In this document: piece by piece, positions 1 through 6,747 of the stretch | Layout: every line of letters begins with the position of its first letter | Position numbering within the stretch: position 1 is the stretch's first letter | DNA from: an uncultured Lachnospiraceae bacterium | Lineage (GTDB): Bacteria; Bacillota; Clostridia; Lachnospirales; Lachnospiraceae | Direction: 5' to 3' | NCBI GenBank assembly: GCA_945485625.1 | Contig: CALYSH010000071.1 | Coordinates: forward strand, 1-7,128 | Length of the DNA stretch: 7,128 nt | Notes under the pieces: generated by a model | Told to the model about the DNA's origin: nothing | Seen by the model: only the letters and a program-made list of their open reading frames with translations | Database searches by the model: none | Made by a program: the position numbers and the translations under genes

Positions 1-5
1 ATCAT
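1..5 (-). CDS. Start of a downstream gene, cut by the window edge (possibly UPF0210/PFL family)
   Basis: Only ATG plus two bases of the next codon (AT) lie in the window, so the product cannot be read. The start is supported by a full AGGAGG ribosome site six bases upstream. In Firmicutes, small ACT-domain proteins of the UPF0237 type are commonly followed by a UPF0210 (PFL-like) gene, and a second codon beginning AT would fit the Met-Ile start I recall for that family. The family assignment is inference from neighbourhood only. Confidence 0.5.
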
Positions 6-10
6 GGCGA

Positions 11-16
11 CCTCCT
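11..16 (-). promoter_or_regulatory. Ribosome binding site AGGAGG overlapping the ACT gene stop codon
   Basis: The minus strand reads TAGGAGGTCGCCATG. The TAG that ends the ACT gene supplies the first bases of the Shine-Dalgarno sequence of the next gene, and the ATG follows six bases later. Such an arrangement usually goes with translational coupling of the two genes. Confidence 0.8.
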
Positions 17-287
17 AGATTCGATGCATCTGATCGAAAATCTCTTCCTTCTGGCACTTAATGACTACACCGATTTCCTGACCGATTTTCTCCAAATCGT
101 CAACCATATCTCCAAAAGCCTTCTTACTGGAATTGGTATCCACGATCATCATCATATTAAAGAAATCCGAAACGATGGTCTGTGAAATGTCCAGAATATT
201 GATTCCGTTCTCTGCAAGATAGGTACAAACCTTTGCGATAATACCTACAGTGTCTTTCCCTACTACGGTAATAATTGTCTTTTTCAT
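15..287 (-). CDS. Small ACT-domain protein (UPF0237 / ACT_6 type)
   Basis: A 90-residue protein made almost entirely of one ACT domain. It opens with MKKTIITVVGKDTVGI, where the GKDTVGI turn (residues 10-16) corresponds to the usual ligand-binding or dimer-contact loop; NGINILDISQ (28-37) and the Met-rich strand MMMIV (45-49) continue the fold. ACT domains typically bind amino acids or other small ligands and act as dimeric sensors; no catalytic domain is attached, so the ligand and partner are unknown. The start at 287 is preferred over the upstream in-frame start at 338 because a GGAGGA site stands three bases before it and homology begins exactly there. It follows the WalJ gene after a 73 bp gap and is probably coupled to the gene at the left edge. 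Confidence 0.9.
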   Translation of the reverse strand: MKKTIITVVGKDTVGIIAKVCTYLAENGINILDISQTIVSDFFNMMMIVDTNSSKKAFGDMVDDLEKIGQEIGVVIKCQKEEIFDQMHRI

Positions 288-290
288 AAT

Positions 291-296
291 TCCTCC
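291..296 (-). promoter_or_regulatory. Ribosome binding site (GGAGGA) fixing the ACT gene start
   Basis: GGAGGA lies three bases upstream of the ATG at 287. Spacing is short but the match is strong, and no comparable site precedes the longer alternative start at 338. Confidence 0.6.
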
Positions 297-300
297 GTTC

Positions 301-355
301 TGCCCTGGGGCAAAGTCATCTATCCTATTTAACAACAATTTGACATTTTTTGCAA
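301..355 (-). promoter_or_regulatory. Intergenic region with a weak promoter-like pair and a short inverted repeat
   Basis: The 73 bp gap between the WalJ and ACT genes is AT-rich. TTGCAA (350-355) and TTAAAT (327-332) are 17 bases apart, each matching four of six bases of the sigma-A consensus. Downstream, TGCCC and GGGCA (301-312) form a perfect 5 bp inverted repeat with a 2-base centre, just before the ribosome site. No hairpin followed by a T run is seen, so there is no evidence of termination after the WalJ gene. The promoter reading is tentative; AT-rich gaps give such matches by chance. Confidence 0.25.
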
Positions 356-360
356 CTACT

Positions 361-1161
361 TTAAATAATGTTTATCACCGGCGATGGTTCATCCCGCTTC
401 GCCACCAGAATCCGGAAATCCTCCGCCTTATAGGGATTATCTCCCAGAGTGACCTCCATACGCACCGCCTCATAGGCCAGCTCCGGCAGATTATTCTCCT
501 TGCTTAAATGTCCCAGCATAATGGTACTTAAGCCGTCATGTACGATGGAATTCAAAAGCTTCCCCGCATTTTCATTGGACAAATGCCCTCTGTCTCCCAG
601 AATGCGGCGTTTCAGGTAGTAGGGGTAAGGACCCACCTGCAGCATTTTCACATCATGGTTGGACTCCAAAAGCAGCGCATCCAGCCCCTTTAAGCATTCT
701 ACCGTATAATCATTATATACTCCAAGGTCCGTGCATACCCCCACCCGTTTACTGCCATAACCGATCCGATACGCTGCAGGTTGTGCGGCATCGTGGGAAA
801 TCCGCATGGGCTGAACCGTCAGATCCTTTACGGTAAACTTTTCGTCCTCCCTGACCTCTATGTATAGGGATTCCTCCACATTGGCAAGCGCCGGGATATT
901 CTTCATCGCCTGTATCGTACCGGATGTGGCATAAATAGGTATGTGATACTTCTTTGACAGAGTGGCAATGCCGGCAATATGGTCCGAATGCTCATGTGTC
1001 ACCAGTATACCGTCCACATCCCGCCCTGCCAGCTCCAGGTCATTTAATCCGTTCTCAATCCGTTTGGCACTGATGCCTGCATCCACCAATAGGTGCGTTG
1101 TTTCTGAGCCAACATAAATACAATTTCCACTGCTTCCGCTGGCGATACTGCAAAATCTCAT
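361..1161 (-). CDS. walJ: WalJ/YycJ-type metallo-beta-lactamase-fold hydrolase, probable nuclease
   Basis: A 266-residue protein, the usual size for the WalJ (YycJ) family. The N-terminus has the family pattern IASGSSGN (6-13) and LLVDAGIS (24-31). The metal-binding signature THEHSDH is at 55-61, with ISHDAAQP (H123, D124), CTDLG (D145), LESNHD (165-170), GHLSNENA (192-199) and GHLSKENN (217-224) completing the likely two-metal site. Relatives have been linked to DNA exonuclease activity and mismatch repair, and in Bacillus the gene lies in the walRK cluster; here no walR/walK is nearby, while polA is four ORFs upstream, which suits a repair role. No signal peptide, so cytoplasmic. It begins 11 bp after the preceding ORF; AGGA overlapping that ORF's TAG, nine bases before the ATG, is the likely ribosome site. 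The family call is firm, the exact substrate is not. Confidence 0.9.
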   Translation of the reverse strand: MRFCSIASGSSGNCIYVGSETTHLLVDAGISAKRIENGLNDLELAGRDVDGILVTHEHSDHIAGIATLSKKYHIPIYATSGTIQAMKNIPALANVEESLYIEVREDEKFTVKDLTVQPMRISHDAAQPAAYRIGYGSKRVGVCTDLGVYNDYTVECLKGLDALLLESNHDVKMLQVGPYPYYLKRRILGDRGHLSNENAGKLLNSIVHDGLSTIMLGHLSKENNLPELAYEAVRMEVTLGDNPYKAEDFRILVAKRDEPSPVINII

Positions 1162-1172
1162 AATATTAATTC

Positions 1173-1769
1173 CTAATCCCAGAAGATATCTATGATATCC
1201 CCTTCCTTAATTTCTTCCATATATTGTGCCGGTCTGCCGTTTAACTGCGTCATAATCTGCTTTCCCGCCGGACGATGGGTCGTATCGAAATCAATATAGT
1301 CAAACACATCCACATACACAAAATTCTTCTTGCCCTTCAGGAAAATCGGCTGCTTATTGGCAATTACCACGATTCCGGGCTCCGGTTCTTCTACAGGCTT
1401 CTTTATAACAGAAGCTTCCACAGGCTTCCTTACAACAGGCTCGTCCTCCGGTTCTTCCTCATACTGCTCCTCCTGCTCCCAGTCCGATTCAACGGCTTCT
1501 TCTGTCACAGTATCTTCCGCTTTCTGATTTTCCATGGAAGCAGGCACATTCAGCTTACCGGTTACCGGCATCTGTCCCGGCTCCAGCACGGCATCCGCCC
1601 CCCTGGTAGAGGGGATAATCTCAATCTTATCTCCATTGGCAATGGGTGTGGTAAAGTCCGCTTCCTCCCCATTCACCAAAATCCTGCAGGCCTCTCCGGG
1701 CTTTCCCCGTTTGATATGAGTCTTACCGTTCTCTATGTAGCTTACCGACTTGCCTCTCTCGGGGAACAA
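1173..1769 (-). CDS. Detached C-terminal part of the FtsA-like protein, two beta-grasp-like segments
   Basis: A 198-residue reading frame without an ATG start; the first usable codon is TTG at 1769. It is in the same frame as the FtsA-like gene upstream, with only TAG and five sense codons between. Two segments share the pattern NG-x-x-A...I-x-x-GD-x-I-x-I: residues 33-51 (NGEEADF to KIEI) and 177-195 (NGRPAQY to IIDI). Both resemble the C-terminal motif of ThiS-like beta-grasp folds. Between them lies a Glu/Pro-rich, strongly acidic linker (about 80-132) with a repeated KPVE unit, likely disordered. I recall homologous clostridial FtsA-like proteins as single chains that include this C-terminal region, so this is best read as the second half of a split or interrupted gene. 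It may be translated by reinitiation, using AGGAGG 11 bases before the TTG, or may be unexpressed. No enzymatic residues are recognised. Confidence 0.6.
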   Translation of the reverse strand: MFPERGKSVSYIENGKTHIKRGKPGEACRILVNGEEADFTTPIANGDKIEIIPSTRGADAVLEPGQMPVTGKLNVPASMENQKAEDTVTEEAVESDWEQEEQYEEEPEDEPVVRKPVEASVIKKPVEEPEPGIVVIANKQPIFLKGKKNFVYVDVFDYIDFDTTHRPAGKQIMTQLNGRPAQYMEEIKEGDIIDIFWD

Positions 1770-1787
1770 CTCCTCTTTCGCCTCCTA
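1770..1787 (-). other. In-frame TAG and short spacer dividing the FtsA-like gene
   Basis: On the minus strand the frame reads CAG GCG TAG GAG GCG AAA GAG GAG TTG. The TAG at 1785-1787 is followed by five sense codons and then TTG, all in one frame. Without the TAG a single 622-residue protein would be encoded from 3041 to 1173. The AGGAGG at 1781-1786 overlaps the TAG and could serve a restart at TTG (1769), 11 bases downstream, slightly longer than ideal. A one-base change from GAG, CAG or AAG would create this stop. Confidence 0.75.
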
Positions 1788-3041
1788 CGCCTGCATCACT
1801 ACATCCGAAATAGTCAGTCTGCCATTGTTATACAGCTTACAGCGAATTCCGTTCAATTCCACTACAGTAAAGCTGTTGCCCTGGTCATAGGTGCTTAGGC
1901 AGATACCGATGGGGGTAACCATCAGAGAGTCCTGTATGGCATTCCGGATATCAAAGGAAATGCTCTGAAGAACCTCTTTGCCCCGAATTGCCACACGTTC
2001 TGCGGAAACACCCAGCTTGTCCGCAAGCAATGCAGTATAACCGGGCACTATCCCGCCTCCGCCTACCACAAAGACTGCACTGACAGGCTGTTCACCATTC
2101 AACCGAATGATTTCTTCTGCCGCCAGCTTCGCCATCTCTTCCAGACCGGGACGCAGGATTTCTTTCAGTGCTTCCTGCGTGATGGTATTGACTACACCGA
2201 AGATATCCGTATATTCAACATCCTCTCCGTTGCCCACCTTCCGCTTCATCTGCTCCGCTTCCGCGAATTCCACCAGACAATGCTGCACAATTAAATCCGT
2301 CAGGCTGTCACCTGCCACCGGAATCATCCCATAGGCAGTCACCGCACCTTCCCTGGTAATACAAATATCACTTGTACCGGCACCCACATCCACCAGTGCC
2401 ATATTCAACATACGAAACTTCTCCGGAATTGCCACACGAATAGCCGCAATGGGCTCCAGGGTCAGACTCCCCACCTGAAGTCCCGCATACTCCACAGCCT
2501 TATACAAGCCATCCACCACATCCTCCGGCAGGAAGGTTGCGATCAGATCCACTCCCACACTTTTCACCTTGTGTCCTTCCGGGTTGGAAATCTGGTATCC
2601 ATTCATATAAAACCGAACCGGAGAATAACCCACACAATAAAAGGTCTGTCCATTCTCGTAGGTTGCCTGAAATTCCTCATAAGCCTTTCTGGCAGCCTCG
2701 GCACGAAGTGCATGCATATCATCCTCGGACATGGTCTTTTCCTGTTCAAAGGCCTCCTCTACATGCACCTGAATGGTACGAAGCACACGACCTGCCGCAG
2801 CCACAGATACCCGGGTCAGCGGAAATCTCAGTTTCTTCTCCAGCTTTTCCTTCACAACACGAATGGTCTCGCCAACCTTTGCAATATCATGAATCTGCCC
2901 ATCCAGCATGGCTCTGGTGTCATGTTCCTTCACAAATTGAGCCTTTACATGAAACACCCCGTCCTTCATGATACCAACGATACCAACCACGCTCCGGGTC
3001 CCGATATCCAGTCCAAACACGGCTTCCTTTGCTATATCCAT
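1785..3041 (-). CDS. FtsA/PilM-family actin-like ATPase, N-terminal part of a split gene
   Basis: A 418-residue protein with the actin/Hsp70-type ATPase signatures in order: phosphate-1 loop FGLDIGTRSVVG (9-20), the FtsA-type 1C/SHS2 insertion roughly at 85-165, a connect motif EPIAA (196-200), phosphate-2 loop LVDVGAGTSDI (216-226), and the adenosine motif VFVVGGGGIVPG (323-334). The ATP-binding core therefore looks complete. FtsA anchors the division ring to the membrane through a C-terminal amphipathic helix; none is evident here, and no ftsZ is nearby, so this may be an FtsA-like paralogue with another job in division, envelope or pilus assembly. The start overlaps coaE by 10 bp and has GGAGGG six bases upstream, implying coupling to coaE. 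The frame ends in TAG at 1785 and continues as the next ORF, so the protein may lack a C-terminal extension found in relatives. Not assigned ftsA because of these differences. Confidence 0.85.
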   Translation of the reverse strand: MDIAKEAVFGLDIGTRSVVGIVGIMKDGVFHVKAQFVKEHDTRAMLDGQIHDIAKVGETIRVVKEKLEKKLRFPLTRVSVAAAGRVLRTIQVHVEEAFEQEKTMSEDDMHALRAEAARKAYEEFQATYENGQTFYCVGYSPVRFYMNGYQISNPEGHKVKSVGVDLIATFLPEDVVDGLYKAVEYAGLQVGSLTLEPIAAIRVAIPEKFRMLNMALVDVGAGTSDICITREGAVTAYGMIPVAGDSLTDLIVQHCLVEFAEAEQMKRKVGNGEDVEYTDIFGVVNTITQEALKEILRPGLEEMAKLAAEEIIRLNGEQPVSAVFVVGGGGIVPGYTALLADKLGVSAERVAIRGKEVLQSISFDIRNAIQDSLMVTPIGICLSTYDQGNSFTVVELNGIRCKLYNNGRLTISDVVMQA

Positions 3042-3634
3042 GTGTATCCCTCCAGTTTTTCTCTGATTTGTCGGTAGGTCTTCTCCAGTCCGTCACTGTT
3101 ATCTATCACGAAATCACAATTCTTCCGAAACTCCTCTTCATCAAGCTGGCTGCCCATGATTCTTGCAATCTTCTCTTCACTGTAGCCCCTGCTTTTCAAA
3201 AGCCTTTCCCTGCGCACGTCCTCTCTGGCGTAAATGTACCACATCTCATCCACAAGCTCTCTGTACCCGCCTTCGATTAAAAGTGCAGCCTCTACGAAGA
3301 ACAGCTCCACCATGCCTTCGGCTCTCGCCTTCGCCAGCCTGTCCAGCAAGAACTCTTTTACTGCCGGATGCACAATCCCATTGACCTGCTCCAAAAGCTT
3401 CGGTTCCGCAAAGATTCGGTCTGCCATTTTCCTCTTATCGATTTCCCCCTCCGGCGTCAGCACCTCCTGCCCCAAAAGCTCAACCAGCAGTTCATAGCAG
3501 CTTGTACCGGGCTCCTTCACCCGATGAGCCACCTCATCCGCCAGATAGATCTCACACCGGTAATGAGCTCCGATATAGGAAAGAATCTGTGACTTGCCGG
3601 CGCCAACGCCGCCGGTAATCCCTATAAACTTCAT
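3032..3634 (-). CDS. coaE: Dephospho-CoA kinase
   Basis: A 200-residue cytoplasmic enzyme of the usual length, catalysing the last step of coenzyme A synthesis: ATP-dependent phosphorylation of the 3'-hydroxyl of dephospho-CoA's ribose. The P-loop GGVGAGKS is at residues 8-15. LADEVAHRV (31-39) carries the conserved Asp (D33) that follows strand 2; the IDKRKMADRIF region (65-75) and HP (89-90) are the next family landmarks, then VEAALLIEGG (114-123) in place of the more common D-x-P-L-L-F-E, and the lid segment around R149 to SQ (162-163), ending with CDFVIDNS (173-180). The ATG at 3634 has GAGGA nine bases upstream and lies 28 bp from the polA stop. The gene's last 10 bp overlap the FtsA-like start. 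A polA-coaE pairing is common in Gram-positive bacteria. Confidence 0.95.
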   Translation of the reverse strand: MKFIGITGGVGAGKSQILSYIGAHYRCEIYLADEVAHRVKEPGTSCYELLVELLGQEVLTPEGEIDKRKMADRIFAEPKLLEQVNGIVHPAVKEFLLDRLAKARAEGMVELFFVEAALLIEGGYRELVDEMWYIYAREDVRRERLLKSRGYSEEKIARIMGSQLDEEEFRKNCDFVIDNSDGLEKTYRQIREKLEGYTWI

Positions 3635-3662
3635 AACGGATTTTCCTCACTTTGTAAAAAGT

Positions 3663-6314
3663 CTATTTCGCTTCAAACCAATTGCTCCCGCTGTGGGCAT
3701 CCACCTCCAGGGAAACAGCAAGGTCCGCTGCCCCCTTCATACAATCCACCAGCAGCTGTGTCACTCTTTCTTCTTCCTCCAAGGGTGCCTCGATCAACAA
3801 TTCATCATGCACCTGCAGAATCAATTTAGAAGCATAGCCTCCATCCCGAAGGGCCTTCCATACCATAATCATGGCAATCTTCATGATATCTGCCGCAGTT
3901 CCCTGTATGGGGGAGTTCATGGCGATACGCTCACCGAAGGAGCGCTGCATAAAGTTTGAGGAGCTGATCTCCGGTACCGGTCTGCGCCGTCCGTACAGGG
4001 TGGTAGAATATCCCTTTTCCCTGGTGGATGCCACCAGCTCATTTAAAAACTCCTTCACCTTTGGATAGGTTTCAAAATACTGTTCAATATACTGCGCCGC
4101 CTCCTTTGGGCTGATACTCAGATCCTGGCTCAGTCCAAAGGAGCTGATGCCGTACACAATACCGAAATTAACGGCCTTGGCATTTCTTCTCTGCAGATCC
4201 GTTACTTCCTCAAAAGGAGTGTGGAATACCTTGGAGGCTGTAATCCGGTGAATATCCTCATCCATACGATAGGCTTCAATCAGCTGCTCATCCCCCGACA
4301 TATGAGCCAGAATACGAAGCTCAATCTGGGAATAATCCGCGTCAATAAACACACATCCTTCCTTTGGTACAAATACCTTGCGAATCCTTCTGCCCAGCTC
4401 CATACGCATGGGGATATTCTGCAGATTCGGTTCCGTGGAACTGATTCGCCCGGTAGCCGTAATGGTCTGATTAAAATTGGTATGAATCCGTCCGTCTTCC
4501 TCAATATAGTTTGCCAGACCGTCCGCATAGGTGGATTTTAGCTTTGTCAAACCACGATACTCCAGAATATCCCGAACAATTTTATACTCTCCGGCCAGCT
4601 TCTCCAATACATCCGCTGCCGTGGAATACCCGGTTTTCGTCTTCTTCCCGCCGGGGAGCTTTAATTCTTCAAACAACACCTCTCCCAGCTGTTTTGGAGA
4701 CAAAATATTAAAGCTCCTTCCCGCCGCCTCATGAATCTCTTGTTCCAGCTCCGTAATGCGACTTACCAGCGCATCTCCGTAAGCCTTCAGTTCTTCTCTT
4801 CGGACGCATACGCCCTCCCGCTCCATATCGAAGAGGACCAGGGACAGAGGCATTTCCACCTCATTCATTAAGGTTGCCATGCCGCTCTCCTTTAATTTTA
4901 CTTCCAACACATCTGCAGCTTTCCGAACCACATAGGCACAGGTACATGCGTACTCAGTCAGCTTTGACCTGTCTTCCGTCATCAGTTCCCGGAAGGTGCG
5001 TTTTCCAAGCAGCTCCTTTTCCCCGGGAATCATCATATTCAAATGTTCAGAGGCAATTGCCTCCAGGTCATAATCACTCTTTAAGGGATTCAACAGATAC
5101 GCACCGATCAAAACATCAAAATAACGTTCGGTGCTTTCTTTGTTTATAAGGGAATATAACTTCTTGATATCAAACGCTGCCAGCCTTCCCCTTGCAGAAT
5201 AGGACTGCAGGGCATTCTCCAAAAGCATTCCGGCAAAGCCGTCCAGTTCCTCCGATTCACTGATGTAAACAAAGGTATTCTCCTCATCCACGGACACGGC
5301 CAGACCATACACCTGTTTTCCCTGAACAAAAGGATAAACCCCTATGCGATTCGTTGCGTCAAGCTGATACAAACGCTCTGCACACTCCGCACCATCGGAA
5401 AGCACCCGAAAGGACTTTGCAAGCCCGGATACACCCTGAGGCTTCTTCTGATCAAACCGGGCAATATAGCTTTTTAACTCCAGCTGTTTCATGATGGGGT
5501 ACGCTTCTTCGGTGAAATAATCTCCCGCACGTGCCGCCTCATAATCCAGCTCAATCTCACAGTCGGTACGGATGGTAGCCAGAACCTTGCTTAACTCGGC
5601 AAGTTCCTTATTCTCTCGCAGAGTATTTACAACACTCTTCTTAGCAATCTCATCCAGATGCTCATAAATGCTTTCCACGCTTCCATAGGTTATCATCAGC
5701 TCCGTAGCTGTTTTGGGCCCGATCTTGGGCACGCCCGGGATATTATCCGCTGTATCCCCCATCAAAGCCTTCAGGTCAATAAACTGCTTCGGGGTCACCT
5801 GATAGGTCCGTTCTACGTCTGCCGGGTAATAATCTTCTATCTCCGTACGCCCCATCTTCGTCTTCGGGATTCGAATTTTAATATGCTCATCCGCAATCTG
5901 CAAAAGATCCCGGTCTCCGGATACCAAAGAAACCTCCATACCGTCCGCCTGAGCTTTCTTAGCCAAAGTACCCAGAATATCATCTGCCTCAATTCCGGGG
6001 CATTCCATTGTGACCACACCCATGGCTTTTAAGAGCTGCTGCATCATGGGAACCTGTTCACGCAGTTCATCCGGCATGGCCTTTCTGGTACCCTTATACT
6101 CTGCATACATTTCATGGCGGAAGGTCTTTTTCGCAGCATCGAAAGCCACAACCAGATAATCCGGCTTCTCCTCATCCAGAATCTTAAACATGATATTTAA
6201 AAAACCGTATATGGCATTGGTATGCATTCCCTGGGAATTCGTCAAATCCGGTACTCCGTAAAACGCCCTGAAAATTATATTATGCCCATCAATTAATACA
6301 AGCTTCTGCCCCAT
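3663..6314 (-). CDS. polA: DNA polymerase I
   Basis: An 883-residue family A polymerase for Okazaki-fragment maturation and repair synthesis. Residues 1 to about 290 form the 5'-3' nuclease, with D9, IEADD (108-112), SGDRD (132-136) and GDTADNIPG (186-194) intact. Residues about 300-490 form the proofreading-type domain, which appears degenerate: no DxE motif is seen near 325-330 and the usual YAxxDA motif reads YACTCA (455-460). The polymerase domain (about 490-883) has motif A DADYSQIELR (658-667), the O-helix RRNAKAVNFGIVYG (709-722, with R709, K713, F717, Y721) and motif C VHDEL (835-839). F717 is the usual residue disfavouring dideoxynucleotides. The expected MGQKLVLIDGHN start is at 6314; its ribosome site is weak (GGATGGA only), so expression may depend on the gene just upstream, 21 bp away. 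Confidence 0.97.
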   Translation of the reverse strand: MGQKLVLIDGHNIIFRAFYGVPDLTNSQGMHTNAIYGFLNIMFKILDEEKPDYLVVAFDAAKKTFRHEMYAEYKGTRKAMPDELREQVPMMQQLLKAMGVVTMECPGIEADDILGTLAKKAQADGMEVSLVSGDRDLLQIADEHIKIRIPKTKMGRTEIEDYYPADVERTYQVTPKQFIDLKALMGDTADNIPGVPKIGPKTATELMITYGSVESIYEHLDEIAKKSVVNTLRENKELAELSKVLATIRTDCEIELDYEAARAGDYFTEEAYPIMKQLELKSYIARFDQKKPQGVSGLAKSFRVLSDGAECAERLYQLDATNRIGVYPFVQGKQVYGLAVSVDEENTFVYISESEELDGFAGMLLENALQSYSARGRLAAFDIKKLYSLINKESTERYFDVLIGAYLLNPLKSDYDLEAIASEHLNMMIPGEKELLGKRTFRELMTEDRSKLTEYACTCAYVVRKAADVLEVKLKESGMATLMNEVEMPLSLVLFDMEREGVCVRREELKAYGDALVSRITELEQEIHEAAGRSFNILSPKQLGEVLFEELKLPGGKKTKTGYSTAADVLEKLAGEYKIVRDILEYRGLTKLKSTYADGLANYIEEDGRIHTNFNQTITATGRISSTEPNLQNIPMRMELGRRIRKVFVPKEGCVFIDADYSQIELRILAHMSGDEQLIEAYRMDEDIHRITASKVFHTPFEEVTDLQRRNAKAVNFGIVYGISSFGLSQDLSISPKEAAQYIEQYFETYPKVKEFLNELVASTREKGYSTTLYGRRRPVPEISSSNFMQRSFGERIAMNSPIQGTAADIMKIAMIMVWKALRDGGYASKLILQVHDELLIEAPLEEEERVTQLLVDCMKGAADLAVSLEVDAHSGSNWFEAK

Positions 6315-6335
6315 ATCATTCCATCCAATCTTTTA

Positions 6336-6659
6336 TTATGCAAAAAATAACCATACCAGTGCCCCCACCGATATTCCTATGCCGAGAAGCTCAAATACCG
6401 TCCCCAGCCCTGACAGCTTCTTCTGCCGTTTCATGGCATGCCGTGCTTCCTCCATTCGTTCTCTCAGTTCCTTCTGCAGATCGAAGGAATCTCCTTCCTC
6501 CAGATGCTGCATACCTTCTGAAACCAGGAATTGTATGGTCAATTCCTCCCTGCAGTCTGCACAACCCTTCATATGCTCCGAAAACTCCTTCAGCTTCGGA
6601 TAATCGATTTCTCTATGGATAAAAGAGGGAATAATCCGTTCAAATTCTTTACAGTTCAT
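6336..6659 (-). CDS. Zinc-finger (zf-HC2-like) single-pass membrane protein, anti-sigma-like
   Basis: A 107-residue protein. The N-terminal part carries H29-x3-C33-x2-C36 in HMKGCADC, with C3 as a possible fourth ligand, the pattern of zinc-binding anti-sigma (zf-HC2) domains. Residues about 60-81 are charged and helical (QKELRERMEEARHAMKRQKK), and about 87-106 form one hydrophobic membrane segment ending at the C-terminus, so the zinc domain should face the cytoplasm and almost nothing protrudes outside. Classical anti-sigma factors are encoded beside their ECF sigma factor; none is visible here, so the partner is unknown and the role could be different. GAGG lies five bases before the ATG. 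Only 21 bp separate its TAA from polA, so the two are almost certainly co-transcribed. Confidence 0.75.
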   Translation of the reverse strand: MNCKEFERIIPSFIHREIDYPKLKEFSEHMKGCADCREELTIQFLVSEGMQHLEEGDSFDLQKELRERMEEARHAMKRQKKLSGLGTVFELLGIGISVGALVWLFFA

Positions 6660-6747
6660 GGCAACCTCATATCACTTTTTACTTTGCATGCGATGCCTAC
6701 CCTTCGCGTATATATCATACACCAAATGAGCGCAAAAAAACAGTCAT
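6660..6747 (-). promoter_or_regulatory. 88 bp gap with possible promoter elements before the zinc-finger gene
   Basis: The minus strand shows seven Ts (6734-6740), then an AT-rich stretch with TATGATATATA, whose TATGAT matches five of six bases of a -10 box. No good -35 box stands 16-18 bases upstream. A short inverted repeat CAGAT/ATCTG (6751-6762) overlaps the end of the previous gene ten bases before the T run, too small and too far for a convincing terminator. The gap may hold a secondary promoter for zinc-finger gene-polA-coaE, but this is weak. Confidence 0.25.

Noticed and set aside
288..338. Upstream extension of the ACT gene by 17 residues
   Set aside because: The extension is not ACT-like, and a strong GGAGGA stands between it and the ATG at 287.
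1275..1898. 207-codon open frame on the plus strand
   Set aside because: It lies antisense to the split FtsA-like region, has no recognisable domain and no good ribosome site. The minus-strand frames have clear family motifs.
2571..3077. 168-codon open frame on the plus strand
   Set aside because: Antisense to the conserved ATPase core; composition and lack of motifs mark it as a shadow frame.
5658..6032. 124-codon open frame on the plus strand
   Set aside because: Antisense to the highly conserved 5' nuclease domain of PolA, with no family signature.
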